Source: Evansella alkalicola (GTDB lineage: Bacteria > Bacillota > Bacilli > Bacillales > Salisediminibacteriaceae). Taken from it: DNA of 64,000 bases. The notes below the pieces were generated by a model. The model was not told the origin of the DNA, did no database searches, and worked only from the letters and a program-made list of their open reading frames with translations. The position numbers and the translations under genes were made by a program. The stretch lies in contig NZ_JAHQCR010000014.1 of NCBI RefSeq assembly GCF_019042735.1, positions 27,962 through 91,961 of the forward strand, read 5' to 3'. This document shows, in pieces, positions 50,608 through 60,849 of the stretch (position 1 is the stretch's first letter; every line of letters begins with the position of its first letter).

Positions 50608-52062
50608 TTATATAAGTTTTCCTAAGCGACTTGACACGACTTCTTTTCCTAGTAGTGAAATTGCCTGTGGCAAGTCAGGACCTTGTGTCTGTCCTGTAGT
50701 CGCTACACGAATTGGCATAAAGAGTTTCTTTCCTTTATGGCCAGTTTCTTTCTGAACAGCTTTAATCGATTGTTTCACTTCCGCTGCAGAGAAGGTTTCA
50801 AGTGCATCAACCTTTTCTTTGAAAACTTTTATTACTTCAGGGACTTGCTCTTCTCCAAGTACTTCGTTTGCTTCCTCATTATAATCGATATCTGCTTTGA
50901 AGAACAACTCTGTTAACTCAACAATCTCTGCGCCATAACTCAACTTTTCTTGATGAAGGGCAATTAACTCGTGGGCCCACTGGCGCTCTTCTCCATCCAT
51001 ATCTTCTGGTAACTTACCAGCCTTAATTAAATGGGGCAGGGCGAGATCAACGACCCGATCAACATCAGCTTCCTTCATATATTGGTTATTCATCCAAGCT
51101 AGCTTTTTCGTATCAAAAACTGCAGGCGCCTTAATGACACGCTCTAGACTAAATTGCTTTACTAATTCGTCCAGGCTTAGAATCTCTTCTTCTCCACCTG
51201 GTGACCACCCTAGTAAAGCTATGAAATTGACGATAGCTTCAGGCATATAACCTAATTCTTTATATTGCTCCACAAATTGAATGATGGATTCATCCCGCTT
51301 ACTCATCTTTTGACGATCTTCATTTAAAATTAAGGAAGCATGGGCAAAGATCGGAGCTTTCCAACCTAACGCTTCAAAAAGTAGCACCTGTCTTGGCGCA
51401 TTTGATAAATGCTCTTCCCCACGGATAACATGGGAAATTTCCATCAAGTGATCATCAACTACTACTGCAAAGTTATAAGTCGGGATGCCATCTTTTCGGG
51501 CAATAACAAAATCACCTATGCCCTCCGTTTCAAAAGTAACTTCTCCCCTGACTATGTCATTAACCAAAACAGTTTGATTTTCTGGTACTCGAAAACGAAC
51601 TACAGGCTTTCTTCCTTCATTTTCGTAGGTAGCCTTTTGTTCTGGTGTTAAGTCGCGATCACGTCCACTATATTTAGGTGTTTCGCCTTTAGCTCTTTGT
51701 TCCTCACGTTCCGCTTCAAGCTCTTCTTCAGTCATATAGCAATGGTATGCTTTTCCTGAATCTATTAATTGTTGGATAAATTTATTATATATATCTAGGC
51801 GATCCATGCTTTTATAGGGAGCGTGGGGACCACCAATATCTACACTCTCATCCCAATCAAGACCTAACCAACGTAGACTATCCATCAATTTTTCCGTTGC
51901 AGTGTCAACATTTCGAGCTTGGTCTGTATCTTCAATCCGTAGGACAAATTTTCCACCTTGGTTTTTCGCAAATAAATAATTAAATAGGGCTGATCTTGCT
52001 CCACCTATATGCAAGTGACCAGTTGGACTCGGAGCAAATCTTACACGTACTTGTTGAGTCAT
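50608..52062 (-). CDS. gltX: Glutamyl-tRNA synthetase
   Basis: Start ATG at 52062 after GGAAGGTG gives MTQQVRVRFAPSPTGHLHIG and 484 residues. HLHIGGAR is the HIGH motif and KMSKRDES the KMSKS motif. In Bacillus this enzyme also charges tRNA-Gln with glutamate for later amidation. It is the last gene of the yacL-ispD-ispF-gltX run. Confidence 0.98.
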   Translation of the reverse strand: MTQQVRVRFAPSPTGHLHIGGARSALFNYLFAKNQGGKFVLRIEDTDQARNVDTATEKLMDSLRWLGLDWDESVDIGGPHAPYKSMDRLDIYNKFIQQLIDSGKAYHCYMTEEELEAEREEQRAKGETPKYSGRDRDLTPEQKATYENEGRKPVVRFRVPENQTVLVNDIVRGEVTFETEGIGDFVIARKDGIPTYNFAVVVDDHLMEISHVIRGEEHLSNAPRQVLLFEALGWKAPIFAHASLILNEDRQKMSKRDESIIQFVEQYKELGYMPEAIVNFIALLGWSPGGEEEILSLDELVKQFSLERVIKAPAVFDTKKLAWMNNQYMKEADVDRVVDLALPHLIKAGKLPEDMDGEERQWAHELIALHQEKLSYGAEIVELTELFFKADIDYNEEANEVLGEEQVPEVIKVFKEKVDALETFSAAEVKQSIKAVQKETGHKGKKLFMPIRVATTGQTQGPDLPQAISLLGKEVVSSRLGKLI

Positions 52063-52173
52063 AGTATGACACCTTCCATTCATTTGTTCTATTTTGTTTC
52101 ATTGATTTTTCGCTTCAAATAATTGATTTTTACTTAGGCAAGGAATCTACATATCGTTAATTTTAAAATAATG

Positions 52174-52650
52174 CTACTCTGCAATCAACAATACTACGGC
52201 CATGGAGGCAATTCCTTCTTCTCTTCCTGTAAAACCTAACTTTTCTGTGGTAGTAGCTTTCACATTCACTTGAGAAGCTTGTCCTTCCAGTAGTTCTGCA
52301 ATACGCTGCTTCATCTTTTCAATATGCGGTGCCATCTTTGGTCTTTGGGCCATGATTGTACAATCCACATTTCCAAGCTTATATCCTTTTTCTTTTACTA
52401 TACCCCAGACATGTGATAATAGTTTTGCAGAATCTGCATCTTTGAATTCAGGGTCCGTATCAGGAAAATGCTTACCTATGTCCCCTTCTCCTATTGCACC
52501 CAAACAGGCATCTGCAATCGTATGTAATAATACATCAGCATCGGAGTGTCCTAATAATCCTTTTTCATGAGGAATCGTTATTCCACCAATGATCAGAGGT
52601 CTTCCTTCCACTAATGCATGAACATCAAATCCTTGTCCAATCCGCATCAT
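52174..52650 (-). CDS. ispF: 2-C-methyl-D-erythritol 2,4-cyclodiphosphate synthase
   Basis: The 158-residue enzyme of the MEP isoprenoid pathway has the zinc ligands in GFDVHAL and LLGHSDADVLLH, and the substrate loop KATTTEKLGFTGREEG. The ATG overlaps the ispD stop (ATGA), so consecutive pathway steps are coupled. Confidence 0.97.
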   Translation of the reverse strand: MMRIGQGFDVHALVEGRPLIIGGITIPHEKGLLGHSDADVLLHTIADACLGAIGEGDIGKHFPDTDPEFKDADSAKLLSHVWGIVKEKGYKLGNVDCTIMAQRPKMAPHIEKMKQRIAELLEGQASQVNVKATTTEKLGFTGREEGIASMAVVLLIAE

Positions 52651-53342
52651 TTAAATTCACCCTTTCGTTTCCCTATGATCGCTTCACCAAACAATAAATC
52701 TTCTGGCGTCGTAATTTTTATGTTTTCATAATCTCCTTCAACAATATATACTGACTCCCCAATATACTCCATAATAGAAGCATCGTCCGTACCAAAATAA
52801 TTATTACTTTCTGCCGTTTGGTGAGCTCTGTATATTTGTGAATGACGAAAAGCTTGTGGTGTTTGTATAGCCCACAAGCGAGAGCGATCCACTGTTTTCG
52901 TTGCTTTTCCATCTACCACTTCTTTGATGGTATCCTTGACTGGTGTACCAATAGTTGCAGATCCATTTTTAATAAACGCACTTACTAGTTTATGTATTTT
53001 ATCTATCTGGATAAATGGTCTCGCCCCATCATGAACGAGCACAATAGGATCTCCTTCAATACTTTTTAATCCTTCATAAACACTCTGTTGTCTTTCTTTT
53101 CCACCTACTACAAGCTTTTCGACCTTTTTTATTCCAAACTCTAATAGTAGCTGTTTCACATCATCAAATTCATCTTTATTGATTACCAATATTATTCCGT
53201 CACATAGAATATCCTCCTCAAACACAAGGATTGTGTGAATGAGGAGGGGAACTTGATCCAATAGTAAGAACTGTTTATTTTTGCCGGCCTTCATACGTTT
53301 CCCTTGGCCTGCAGCTGGAATGACAACCTTATACTTCTCCAT
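52647..53342 (-). CDS. ispD: 2-C-methyl-D-erythritol 4-phosphate cytidylyltransferase
   Basis: The 231-residue nucleotidyltransferase has the CTP site VIPAAGQGKRMKAGKNKQF and VLVHDGARPFIQ, then the second conserved VDRSRLWAIQTPQAF. It catalyses the third step of the MEP pathway. GAAGGAAGATACGC precedes the ATG, 86 nt after yacL. Confidence 0.97.
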   Translation of the reverse strand: MEKYKVVIPAAGQGKRMKAGKNKQFLLLDQVPLLIHTILVFEEDILCDGIILVINKDEFDDVKQLLLEFGIKKVEKLVVGGKERQQSVYEGLKSIEGDPIVLVHDGARPFIQIDKIHKLVSAFIKNGSATIGTPVKDTIKEVVDGKATKTVDRSRLWAIQTPQAFRHSQIYRAHQTAESNNYFGTDDASIMEYIGESVYIVEGDYENIKITTPEDLLFGEAIIGKRKGEFK

Positions 53343-53428
53343 GCGTATCTTCCTTCGTATTAAAGCCTATTTTTATATCTACTTCCATCGTGCTAAACTA
53401 AATAGAATCTTTTTATATAATACAAAAA

Positions 53429-54535
53429 TTAGAGCGCTTTTTCTAGTAACTTAGGTTTAGCGAAAATCATTCTTCCAGCTGATGTTTGTAAAACACTCGT
53501 AACGACAACTTCAATTTGTTTTCCAATATAGTTACGACCTTCTTCAACAACAATCATTGTTCCGTCGTCCAAATAGGCAATACCTTGATTTTGCTCTTTT
53601 CCATCTTTAATGACCTGAACGTCCATTTCTTCACCAGGCAAAACGACAGGTTTAACGGCATTTGCTAAGTCATTAATATTTAAGACGGAAACACCTTGTA
53701 AATCACAAACTTTATTCAAGTTAAAATCATTTGTAACGACATATCCATCTAATAACTTGGCTAGTTTTACAAGCTTACTATCAACTTCCTGAATATCCTC
53801 AAAGTCTCCCTCATATATTTCTACATTTACTGGGAGTTCCTTCTGAATTTTATTTAAGATATCTAGACCACGTCGACCACGGTTCCTTTTTAGTACATCT
53901 GAAGAATCTGCAATATGCTGTAACTCCTCCAGTACAAACTCTGGAATCATTAATGTCCCTTCAAGAAAACCAGTTTGGCAAATATCTGCAATTCGTCCAT
54001 CTATAATAACACTCGTATCTAATATTTTTAACGTACCGGAGACTTCACTTCCGTCATTTTCCATGTACATTTTCTTCTTTTCTTTTAGAGTTACTTTATT
54101 TCCTATTGGGAATAAGTTAACCAATTCATCTCTTTTCTTAAAACCAACTTGGAAACCTAAATACCCTAATAATATCGTTATAAAAAGTGGTAGGATTGTA
54201 CTAATTACCTGAATTTGCATTTCAGCAACAGGCAGGCTCAATAAATATGCAATTAAAAGACCCATTCCAAGACCCATCGTTCCAAAAAGCAGATCTGTAA
54301 CTGGGGCTTTCACTAATGTCTCCTCGACCAAGCGGATCAACCCTACAATATCATCCACAAGCCAAAAAGTAGAGAAAAATAAAATAAGTGCACCTAAAAC
54401 CGCGCCAATATAAGAGTTAGTTAACCACTGAGGGCTGTCTCCTATATTTAATAGTTCAATTAAATCAGGTAAAAATATAAAACCTACTGTACCACCGATG
54501 AGCAATATAAATAGTTGTACAATTCTTCGAAGCAT
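53429..54535 (-). CDS. yacL: Membrane PIN/TRAM-domain protein YacL
   Basis: The 368-residue protein has about four membrane helices (residues 5-130), then a PIN domain starting ILDTSVIIDGRIADICQ with acidic metal ligands and VTNDFNLNKV, and a C-terminal TRAM domain (about 300-365). This architecture is conserved in Firmicutes; a nuclease role is inferred from PIN. ATG at 54535 is chosen, 8 nt after AGGAGG; a GTG at 54544 lies in the Shine-Dalgarno. Confidence 0.92.
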   Translation of the reverse strand: MLRRIVQLFILLIGGTVGFIFLPDLIELLNIGDSPQWLTNSYIGAVLGALILFFSTFWLVDDIVGLIRLVEETLVKAPVTDLLFGTMGLGMGLLIAYLLSLPVAEMQIQVISTILPLFITILLGYLGFQVGFKKRDELVNLFPIGNKVTLKEKKKMYMENDGSEVSGTLKILDTSVIIDGRIADICQTGFLEGTLMIPEFVLEELQHIADSSDVLKRNRGRRGLDILNKIQKELPVNVEIYEGDFEDIQEVDSKLVKLAKLLDGYVVTNDFNLNKVCDLQGVSVLNINDLANAVKPVVLPGEEMDVQVIKDGKEQNQGIAYLDDGTMIVVEEGRNYIGKQIEVVVTSVLQTSAGRMIFAKPKLLEKAL

Positions 54536-54638
54536 CCACTTCACCTCCTTTTACCATTATAGACAATTATTTTTAAATCAAACGTAGATCTAGCAAAATC
54601 ACAAAAAATTACAAACTTATTGGATTTTGAATAATCTC

Positions 54639-54667
54639 ACCTTACCAAACGGACTAAAAGTTGTCAA
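54639..54667 (-). promoter_or_regulatory. Promoter candidate proximal to yacL
   Basis: TTGACA (54667-54662), 17 nt, TAAGGT (54644-54639) on the minus strand; the -10 is weak. Confidence 0.55.
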
Positions 54668-54683
54668 TTTCGTAAAATTCTTT

Positions 54684-54712
54684 ATTATATAATTAAATAT
54701 ATTTTTCGTCAA
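54684..54712 (-). promoter_or_regulatory. Sigma-A promoter of the yacL-ispD-ispF-gltX run
   Basis: TTGACG (54712-54707), 17 nt, TATAAT (54689-54684) on the minus strand, just after the disA stop. Confidence 0.8.
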
Positions 54713-54732
54713 GGGGCGATTTTTTTTGACAT

Positions 54733-55818
54733 TTATATATGACGATCGATAAATAACTGTTCTTGAATTCTTGTAAGTCCTTCTTTTATCTTTCTCGCTC
54801 TAGCTTCCCCAATCCCGTCTACTTCATCCAAGTCTTCAATGGAAGCTCTCATAATATGAGGTAGATCCTCGTATTTCTCAATAAGATTCTCCACTACATG
54901 GGCTGGGATTCTCGGGATTTTATGCAGGATGCGATATCCTCTTGGACAGATAGCAAATTCTGATAAATTCGTATTTTTATTATAGCCAAGAAGCTTAACA
55001 ATCACTTGGTCGTCTAAAAGTTCTTCACTAGACAGACGTATTAACCTCTTTAAAAGTTGCACTGGATCACTCGATTTATCTTTCATATAATCACTAATAA
55101 GTAATACTGCTTCTTTTTCAACATTTGAAACAAGTTCTTCTAACTGCATCGAAATAAGTCGCCCTTCATTCCCTAATTCATTCACATAGTTAAGGATCTC
55201 ACTTTTAATTCTAAGAACCATTTCCACCCGATGCATCACCTGAGATACCTCATGGAACGTAACAAGCTCTTCAAACTCCAATGCCCCTAGGTTTGTAATT
55301 CCCTGATCTAAAACAGATTTATACTTCTCTAACGTTTGAATCGCTTGATTGGCCTTTGTTAAAATAACGCCGATGTCTTTTAATGCGTAACGATATTCAC
55401 CTTGATAAAGAGTGATAACATTTCTACGCTGTGAGATAGAGATAACTAGGTTACCCGTCTGCCTTGCGACACGTTGCGCAGTCCTGTGACGAATACCCGT
55501 TTCTGTTGATTCAATTGCATTATTCGGTACTAGCTGTGTATTCGCATATAAAATTTTATCCGCATTTTCACTTAATATAATTGCCCCATCCATCTTCGCC
55601 AGTTCATACAAGTATGCAGGTGAAAACTCGCAGTTAATAAAGAATCCACCATCAACAATTTCCATCATTTCATTCGTATACCCCAGTACAATAAGTCCAC
55701 CAGTTTTAGCACGAAGTACATTATCAATGCCTTCACGGAGTGGTGTACCTGGGGATACTAGCTGTAAAACGTCGTTCATAAAACCTGTATCATAATTCGA
55801 ATCTTGGTGATGATCCAC
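54733..55818 (-). CDS. disA: DNA integrity scanning diadenylate cyclase DisA
   Basis: The 361-residue enzyme makes c-di-AMP. The DAC domain has the catalytic AKMDGAIIL (DGA) and TGIRHRTAQRV (RHR) motifs. A helical spine and a C-terminal helix-hairpin-helix DNA-binding segment (LDEVDGIGEARARKIKEGL) follow. The start is GTG at 55818, 8 nt after AGGAGG, overlapping radA by 29 nt; RadA/DisA coupling is known in B. subtilis. Confidence 0.97.
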   Translation of the reverse strand: MDHHQDSNYDTGFMNDVLQLVSPGTPLREGIDNVLRAKTGGLIVLGYTNEMMEIVDGGFFINCEFSPAYLYELAKMDGAIILSENADKILYANTQLVPNNAIESTETGIRHRTAQRVARQTGNLVISISQRRNVITLYQGEYRYALKDIGVILTKANQAIQTLEKYKSVLDQGITNLGALEFEELVTFHEVSQVMHRVEMVLRIKSEILNYVNELGNEGRLISMQLEELVSNVEKEAVLLISDYMKDKSSDPVQLLKRLIRLSSEELLDDQVIVKLLGYNKNTNLSEFAICPRGYRILHKIPRIPAHVVENLIEKYEDLPHIMRASIEDLDEVDGIGEARARKIKEGLTRIQEQLFIDRHI

Positions 55819-57196
55819 TCGACATTCCTCCTAAAGTAACTTCCAATGCTTCGTTCACTGTATTCACACCAACCACATCAATCCCAGCAGGTGGTGTCCA
55901 GCCTCCTACGCTTTTTTCAGGAACGATGACACGCTTAAAGCCTAATTTAGCAGCTTCTATCACACGCTGCTCAATCCTTGAAACTCTTCTCACTTCTCCA
56001 GTAAGTCCCACTTCACCAATAATGACGTCCGTTGGGGGCGTTGGGGCATCCCTAAAACTTGAAGCAATGGCTACTACGATTGCTAGATCAATGGAAGGTT
56101 CATCTAATTTAACGCCACCTGCAACCTTGATATAGGCATCTTGATTTTGAAGTAACATCCCTACTCGCTTTTCTAAAACTGCCATCAGCAGTGATATCCG
56201 GTTATGGTCAATACCCGTGGCCATACGCCTAGGATTCCCAAAGCTAGTAGGTGAAATCAATGCCTGAATCTCCACTAATACGGTTCTCGTCCCTTCTAGT
56301 GATGCTACGACCGCTGAACCTGCAGCACCAGATGATCTTTCTTCAAGAAATATTTCTGATGGATTTAATACCTCTTCCAGTCCAACTTCCTTCATTTCAA
56401 ATATACCTATTTCATTGGTTGACCCAAACCTGTTTTTTACGGCACGTAAGATACGGTATGTATGATGCCGCTCACCTTCAAAGTATAAGACTGAATCTAC
56501 CATATGCTCTAGCAACCTTGGTCCAGCAATCGCTCCTTGTTTTGTAACATGACCTACAATAAAAATAGCTATTCCTGTTGTTTTAGCTATCCGCATGAAA
56601 GCTGCTGTACACTCCCTGACTTGAGAGACGCTTCCTGGCGCACTTGTCACATGGTCTAAATAGACAGTCTGGATAGAGTCGATTACAACTAATATTGGTT
56701 GAATTTGTTGGATCATCTTATCAATGTGTTCCACATCTGTCTCTGCTAAAACAAAAAGTTCATCATAGGTTATGTTGAGGCGATCCGCTCGGAGTTTCGT
56801 TTGTTTTAAGGATTCTTCCCCAGATATATATAACACTCGCTTTTTATGTTTAGCTATTTCGCCTGATACTTGCAAAAGTAAAGTGGACTTCCCAATACCA
56901 GGGTCACCCCCAACTAACACGAGGGAACCTGGAACAACGCCTCCTCCAAGCACACGATTTAATTCATTTATATGCGTATCATATCGTTGTTCAACCTGAT
57001 TTTCTATTTTCGTAATAGGCTGGGGTTTAGATGAGGTCGATTCAGATGTTACAAAACCTCGCTTCGGAGCATTCGTAGCTGCTTCTATCTCCTCCACCAT
57101 GGAATTCCAGTTTTGGCATCCTGGACATTTCCCCATCCATTTTGTAGATTCATATCCGCATTCTTGACAAACAAATTTGGTTTTTCTCTTTGCCAT
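55790..57196 (-). CDS. radA: DNA repair ATPase RadA
   Basis: The 468-residue protein has an N-terminal zinc finger (CQECGYES and CPGCQNW), a RecA-like ATPase with Walker A GGDPGIGKST, the RadA-specific KNRFG motif, and a C-terminal Lon-protease-like domain (GGVKLDEPSIDLAI). It drives branch migration in recombination. The start is ATG at 57196 after GAAGGGGAAAC; the frame extends to 57220. Confidence 0.97.
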   Translation of the reverse strand: MAKRKTKFVCQECGYESTKWMGKCPGCQNWNSMVEEIEAATNAPKRGFVTSESTSSKPQPITKIENQVEQRYDTHINELNRVLGGGVVPGSLVLVGGDPGIGKSTLLLQVSGEIAKHKKRVLYISGEESLKQTKLRADRLNITYDELFVLAETDVEHIDKMIQQIQPILVVIDSIQTVYLDHVTSAPGSVSQVRECTAAFMRIAKTTGIAIFIVGHVTKQGAIAGPRLLEHMVDSVLYFEGERHHTYRILRAVKNRFGSTNEIGIFEMKEVGLEEVLNPSEIFLEERSSGAAGSAVVASLEGTRTVLVEIQALISPTSFGNPRRMATGIDHNRISLLMAVLEKRVGMLLQNQDAYIKVAGGVKLDEPSIDLAIVVAIASSFRDAPTPPTDVIIGEVGLTGEVRRVSRIEQRVIEAAKLGFKRVIVPEKSVGGWTPPAGIDVVGVNTVNEALEVTLGGMSSGSSPRFEL

Positions 57197-57271
57197 AAGT
57201 TTCCCCTTCCTGGCCCTCACAATACCAGTATATTCAACACCACATATTTTATCATGAATACAAACATAAAC

Positions 57272-57302
57272 CAGGAGAAGCCCTCTTATAGGACTTCCCC
57301 TG
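57272..57302 (-). terminator. Hairpin between clpC and radA
   Basis: CAGGGGAAGTCC pairs with GGGCTTCTCCTG (G-T pairs allowed) on the minus strand; the following T run is broken, so termination may be partial. Confidence 0.5.
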
Positions 57303-57319
57303 AAACCTTTAACTATAAA

Positions 57320-59749
57320 CTACTTTGTTGTTACATGAAATTCTCCGTCTTTTACATCCATTATTACAGATTGACCTTTTGTTATTGTGCCCTTAAGGAG
57401 TTCTTCTGAGAGTCGGTCTTCCACCTGCTTTTGTAGTGCCCTACGAAGTGGTCTTGCACCATATTCTGGATCGAAGCCTTCATCTGCAATTTTATTTAAT
57501 GCATCTGCCGTTAAGTCAAACTCTATTCCCTGTTCTGTTAATCGCTTCTTTAATTGCTCAGACATTAATGAAACGATCTTCTTAATGTGGTCTTTCTCAA
57601 GGGAATGGAACACAATAATTTCATCAATTCTATTTAAAAACTCAGGTCGGAACGCTTTCTTTAATTCAGACATGACTTTCCCTTTCATGTCTTTATACTG
57701 TTCACCATCTAGCTGTGCTGTAAAACCAAGACTTTTGTTTTGGCGTAGCGTACTTGCCCCAACGTTTGATGTCATAATAATTGCCGTATTACGGAAGTCC
57801 ACTCTTCTTCCTTTCGAGTCTGTAAGGAACCCATCCTCTAGTACTTGCAGTAGTATATTAAATACTTCAGGGTGTGCTTTCTCAATTTCATCTAATAGAA
57901 TAACAGAATATGGTTTACGGCGAACCTTCTCTGTTAATTGCCCACCTTCTTCATGACCAACATATCCAGGAGGCGAACCTACTAAACGGGAAGTATTATG
58001 TTTTTCCATATATTCAGACATGTCTATACGAATGATCGCATCTTCATCACCAAACAATGATTCGGCAACAGCTCGTGCTAATTCCGTCTTACCGACACCA
58101 GTAGGTCCAAGGAAGATGAATGAGCCTATTGGTCGCTTAGGATCCTTTAGGCCAGCTCGTGCACGACGTACTGCTTTAGAAACAGCCTTGACTGCCTCTT
58201 CTTGCCCAATAACCCGATTGTGTAAAATCTCTTCCATGCGTAAAAGACGCTCTGTTTCTTCCTCTTCTAGTTTACTAACTGGAATTCCAGTCCAACTTGC
58301 AACAACTTGGGCTATATCTTCCGTAGTAACCTCTGAGTTTTCTTGACCTTGTTTTTCTTTCCATTCTTTCTTTAACGTATCAAGTTCTTCTCGAATGCGC
58401 TGCTCACTATCTCGTAAAGATGCTGCCTTTTCAAATTCCTGGCTCTGTACCGCTGCATCCTTTTCCTTCCTTGTCTCTTCAAGCTTTTGCTCCATTTCCT
58501 TTAAGTTCGGAGGAGCCGTATAAGATCGTAGTCTAACCTTTGAAGCTGCTTCATCTATTAAGTCAATCGCTTTATCTGGTAAAAATCTATCAGATATATA
58601 ACGATCAGATAACTTAACCGCAGCATCAATTGCGTCATCAGTAATTTCAACACGATGATGTGCTTCGTATCTGTCACGTAACCCTTTTAAAATTTGAATG
58701 GACTCGTCAGCAGTAGGTTCATCTACCTGTATTGGCTGGAATCTTCGCTCTAGCGCCGCATCCTTCTCAATATATTTGCGATACTCATCTAACGTAGTCG
58801 CACCAATACATTGTAGCTCACCACGAGCCAACGATGGTTTCAAAATATTCGATGCATCAATAGCGCCTTCTGCCCCACCAGCACCAATCAGTGTGTGAAG
58901 TTCATCTATAAATAGAATGACATTACCAGCTTGACGAATTTCCTCCATTACCTTCTTTAGACGATCCTCAAATTCCCCGCGGTATTTTGTTCCTGCTACA
59001 ACCGTTCCCATATCAAGGGTCATGACACGTTTGTTTCTCAAAGTTTCAGGAACCTCATTGTTTACTATTTGCTGTGCAAGACCTTCTGCAATAGCTGTCT
59101 TACCTACCCCTGGCTCACCAATTAATACAGGGTTGTTTTTTGTTCTTCGACTAAGTACTTGAATAACTCGCTCGATTTCTTTAGAACGTCCAATGACAGG
59201 GTCTATTTGTTCCTCTTTGGCTATAGCTGTTAAATCCCTCGCTAAGCCATCTAGTGTAGGAGTGTTTACATTATTTCCTGCCCCTGCAGCTTGCTGCTGA
59301 CTGTTGGAAGACTCACTACTTCCAAGGAGTTGTAGTACTTGTTGTCGAGCTTTATTTAAGCTCACTCCTAAATTATTTAAAACTCTTGCCGCGACTCCTT
59401 CTCCCTCACGTATAAGTCCTAATAAGATATGCTCCGTACCTACATAAGAGTGTCCTAGTTTACGCGCTTCGTCCATAGATAGCTCAATTACTTTCTTAGC
59501 TCGTGGAGTATAGTGGACCTGCTTCGAATTTTCTCCACCACGTCCAATTAAATTTTCTACTTCTGTTTGTATTTTCTCCGGATTAAGCCCTAAAGCAACA
59601 AGAGCTTTAGCTGCGATTCCTTCCCCTTCGCGTACTAAGCCTAGAAGGATGTGCTCTGTCCCAATATTATTATGGCCTAATCGTACTGCCTCTTCTTGTG
59701 CCAATGCTAATACTTTTTGTGCTCGTTCTGTAAATCGTCCAAACATCAT
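57320..59749 (-). CDS. clpC: AAA+ chaperone-protease ATPase ClpC
   Basis: The 809-residue unfoldase has a doubled N-domain (RFTERAQKVLALAQEEA and the repeat near 80-140), D1 Walker A GEPGVGKTAIAEG, a middle UVR-like coiled segment (EFEKAASLRDSEQRI), D2 Walker A GPTGVGKTELARA, and the ClpP loop after it. With ClpP and adaptors such as MecA and McsB it degrades misfolded and arginine-phosphorylated proteins. GGAGGTGGATACTT precedes the ATG. Confidence 0.98.
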   Translation of the reverse strand: MMFGRFTERAQKVLALAQEEAVRLGHNNIGTEHILLGLVREGEGIAAKALVALGLNPEKIQTEVENLIGRGGENSKQVHYTPRAKKVIELSMDEARKLGHSYVGTEHILLGLIREGEGVAARVLNNLGVSLNKARQQVLQLLGSSESSNSQQQAAGAGNNVNTPTLDGLARDLTAIAKEEQIDPVIGRSKEIERVIQVLSRRTKNNPVLIGEPGVGKTAIAEGLAQQIVNNEVPETLRNKRVMTLDMGTVVAGTKYRGEFEDRLKKVMEEIRQAGNVILFIDELHTLIGAGGAEGAIDASNILKPSLARGELQCIGATTLDEYRKYIEKDAALERRFQPIQVDEPTADESIQILKGLRDRYEAHHRVEITDDAIDAAVKLSDRYISDRFLPDKAIDLIDEAASKVRLRSYTAPPNLKEMEQKLEETRKEKDAAVQSQEFEKAASLRDSEQRIREELDTLKKEWKEKQGQENSEVTTEDIAQVVASWTGIPVSKLEEEETERLLRMEEILHNRVIGQEEAVKAVSKAVRRARAGLKDPKRPIGSFIFLGPTGVGKTELARAVAESLFGDEDAIIRIDMSEYMEKHNTSRLVGSPPGYVGHEEGGQLTEKVRRKPYSVILLDEIEKAHPEVFNILLQVLEDGFLTDSKGRRVDFRNTAIIMTSNVGASTLRQNKSLGFTAQLDGEQYKDMKGKVMSELKKAFRPEFLNRIDEIIVFHSLEKDHIKKIVSLMSEQLKKRLTEQGIEFDLTADALNKIADEGFDPEYGARPLRRALQKQVEDRLSEELLKGTITKGQSVIMDVKDGEFHVTTK

Positions 59750-59775
59750 AAGTATCCACCTCCGAAATAAATACC

Positions 59776-60849
59776 TTAATTATTTTCTTCAAGTTTTAAC
59801 CGTTCACGGATTAATGTTGCCCTGCGCTGGTCTCTCTGCTCTGATGAGAGAATTTCCCCTGCGTACTGTTGTAAAAAACCAGGTTGCGTTAATATCATTA
59901 ATTCATTTAAGATACTGCCACTTATATCAGTGATAAGTCCCATATCTATTCCGAGTCTTACATCAGACAGTCGCTGCGTTGCCTCTTTTGATTCCATCGT
60001 TCGACTATAAGATAATATTCCATAGGAACGATAGACACGGTCTTCCATTTGGAGTTTAGACTGTTGCAATAAAGTTTCCCTTGCAGCCCTCTCCTGTTGG
60101 ATTAACTGTACAACAACGCTTCTTAAATCATCTACGATATCATCTTCAGATTTCCCTAAGGTCATTTGATTAGATATTTGAAATAAATTTCCTAATGCTT
60201 CGCTTCCTTCACCGTATATTCCCCTTACAACTAATCCTAGTTGATTGATAGCAGGGAGTATTCGGTTCATTTGTCGCGTGATAACTAAGGCTGGTAAGTG
60301 CATCATGACGGATGCCCTCAAGCCCGTTCCCACATTTGTTGGACAGCTAGTTAAATAACCTCGTTTTTCCTCAAAAGCAAAATCGAGCCTATCCTCCATC
60401 CAGTCATCAATTTCATTTGCATACCTTAATCCATGGTCAAGTTGAAACCCAGATAATAAGACTTGTATTCTAAAATGGTCCTCTTCATTCACCATAATAC
60501 TTAAAGATTCATCTTCACTTAATAAAACAGCTCCAGCTTTAGATTCATCAGAAAGATTAGGACTAATTAAATGTTTTTCTACTAAAACTCTTTTTTCATT
60601 CTTCTTCATATCATCCATTTTAAGAAGTTCAAGCGTTCCAAATCTTTTATGAGAGTGCTTTGAAAACTTTGATCTTGCAATTTCAATTATTTCTTCATGC
60701 TTCTCCTTAGAAGCAGTAATTGGAAATGGTGTATTATCGATGTTTCTAGCTAATCTAATCCTGCTGCTTAAAACAATATCCGCATCAGGACCTTCATTTT
60801 TCATCCAAGGACTGATTGCTTCACTTATGAAATTTTGAAGAGACATCAT
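59776..60849 (-). CDS. mcsB: Protein-arginine kinase McsB
   Basis: The 357-residue protein has an ATP:guanido phosphotransferase fold: SSRIRLARNIDNTPFP near residue 30, catalytic Cys in SCPTNVGTGLRASVM, and an NxxDxR-like acid base. McsB marks damaged proteins and CtsR with phosphoarginine for ClpCP. It abuts mcsA, whose product activates it. Confidence 0.97.
   Translation of the reverse strand: MMSLQNFISEAISPWMKNEGPDADIVLSSRIRLARNIDNTPFPITASKEKHEEIIEIARSKFSKHSHKRFGTLELLKMDDMKKNEKRVLVEKHLISPNLSDESKAGAVLLSEDESLSIMVNEEDHFRIQVLLSGFQLDHGLRYANEIDDWMEDRLDFAFEEKRGYLTSCPTNVGTGLRASVMMHLPALVITRQMNRILPAINQLGLVVRGIYGEGSEALGNLFQISNQMTLGKSEDDIVDDLRSVVVQLIQQERAARETLLQQSKLQMEDRVYRSYGILSYSRTMESKEATQRLSDVRLGIDMGLITDISGSILNELMILTQPGFLQQYAGEILSSEQRDQRRATLIRERLKLEENN

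Noticed and set aside
57387..57956. 189-codon plus-strand frame
   Set aside because: Antisense shadow of clpC; codon pattern belongs to the minus-strand gene and no ribosome binding site is seen.
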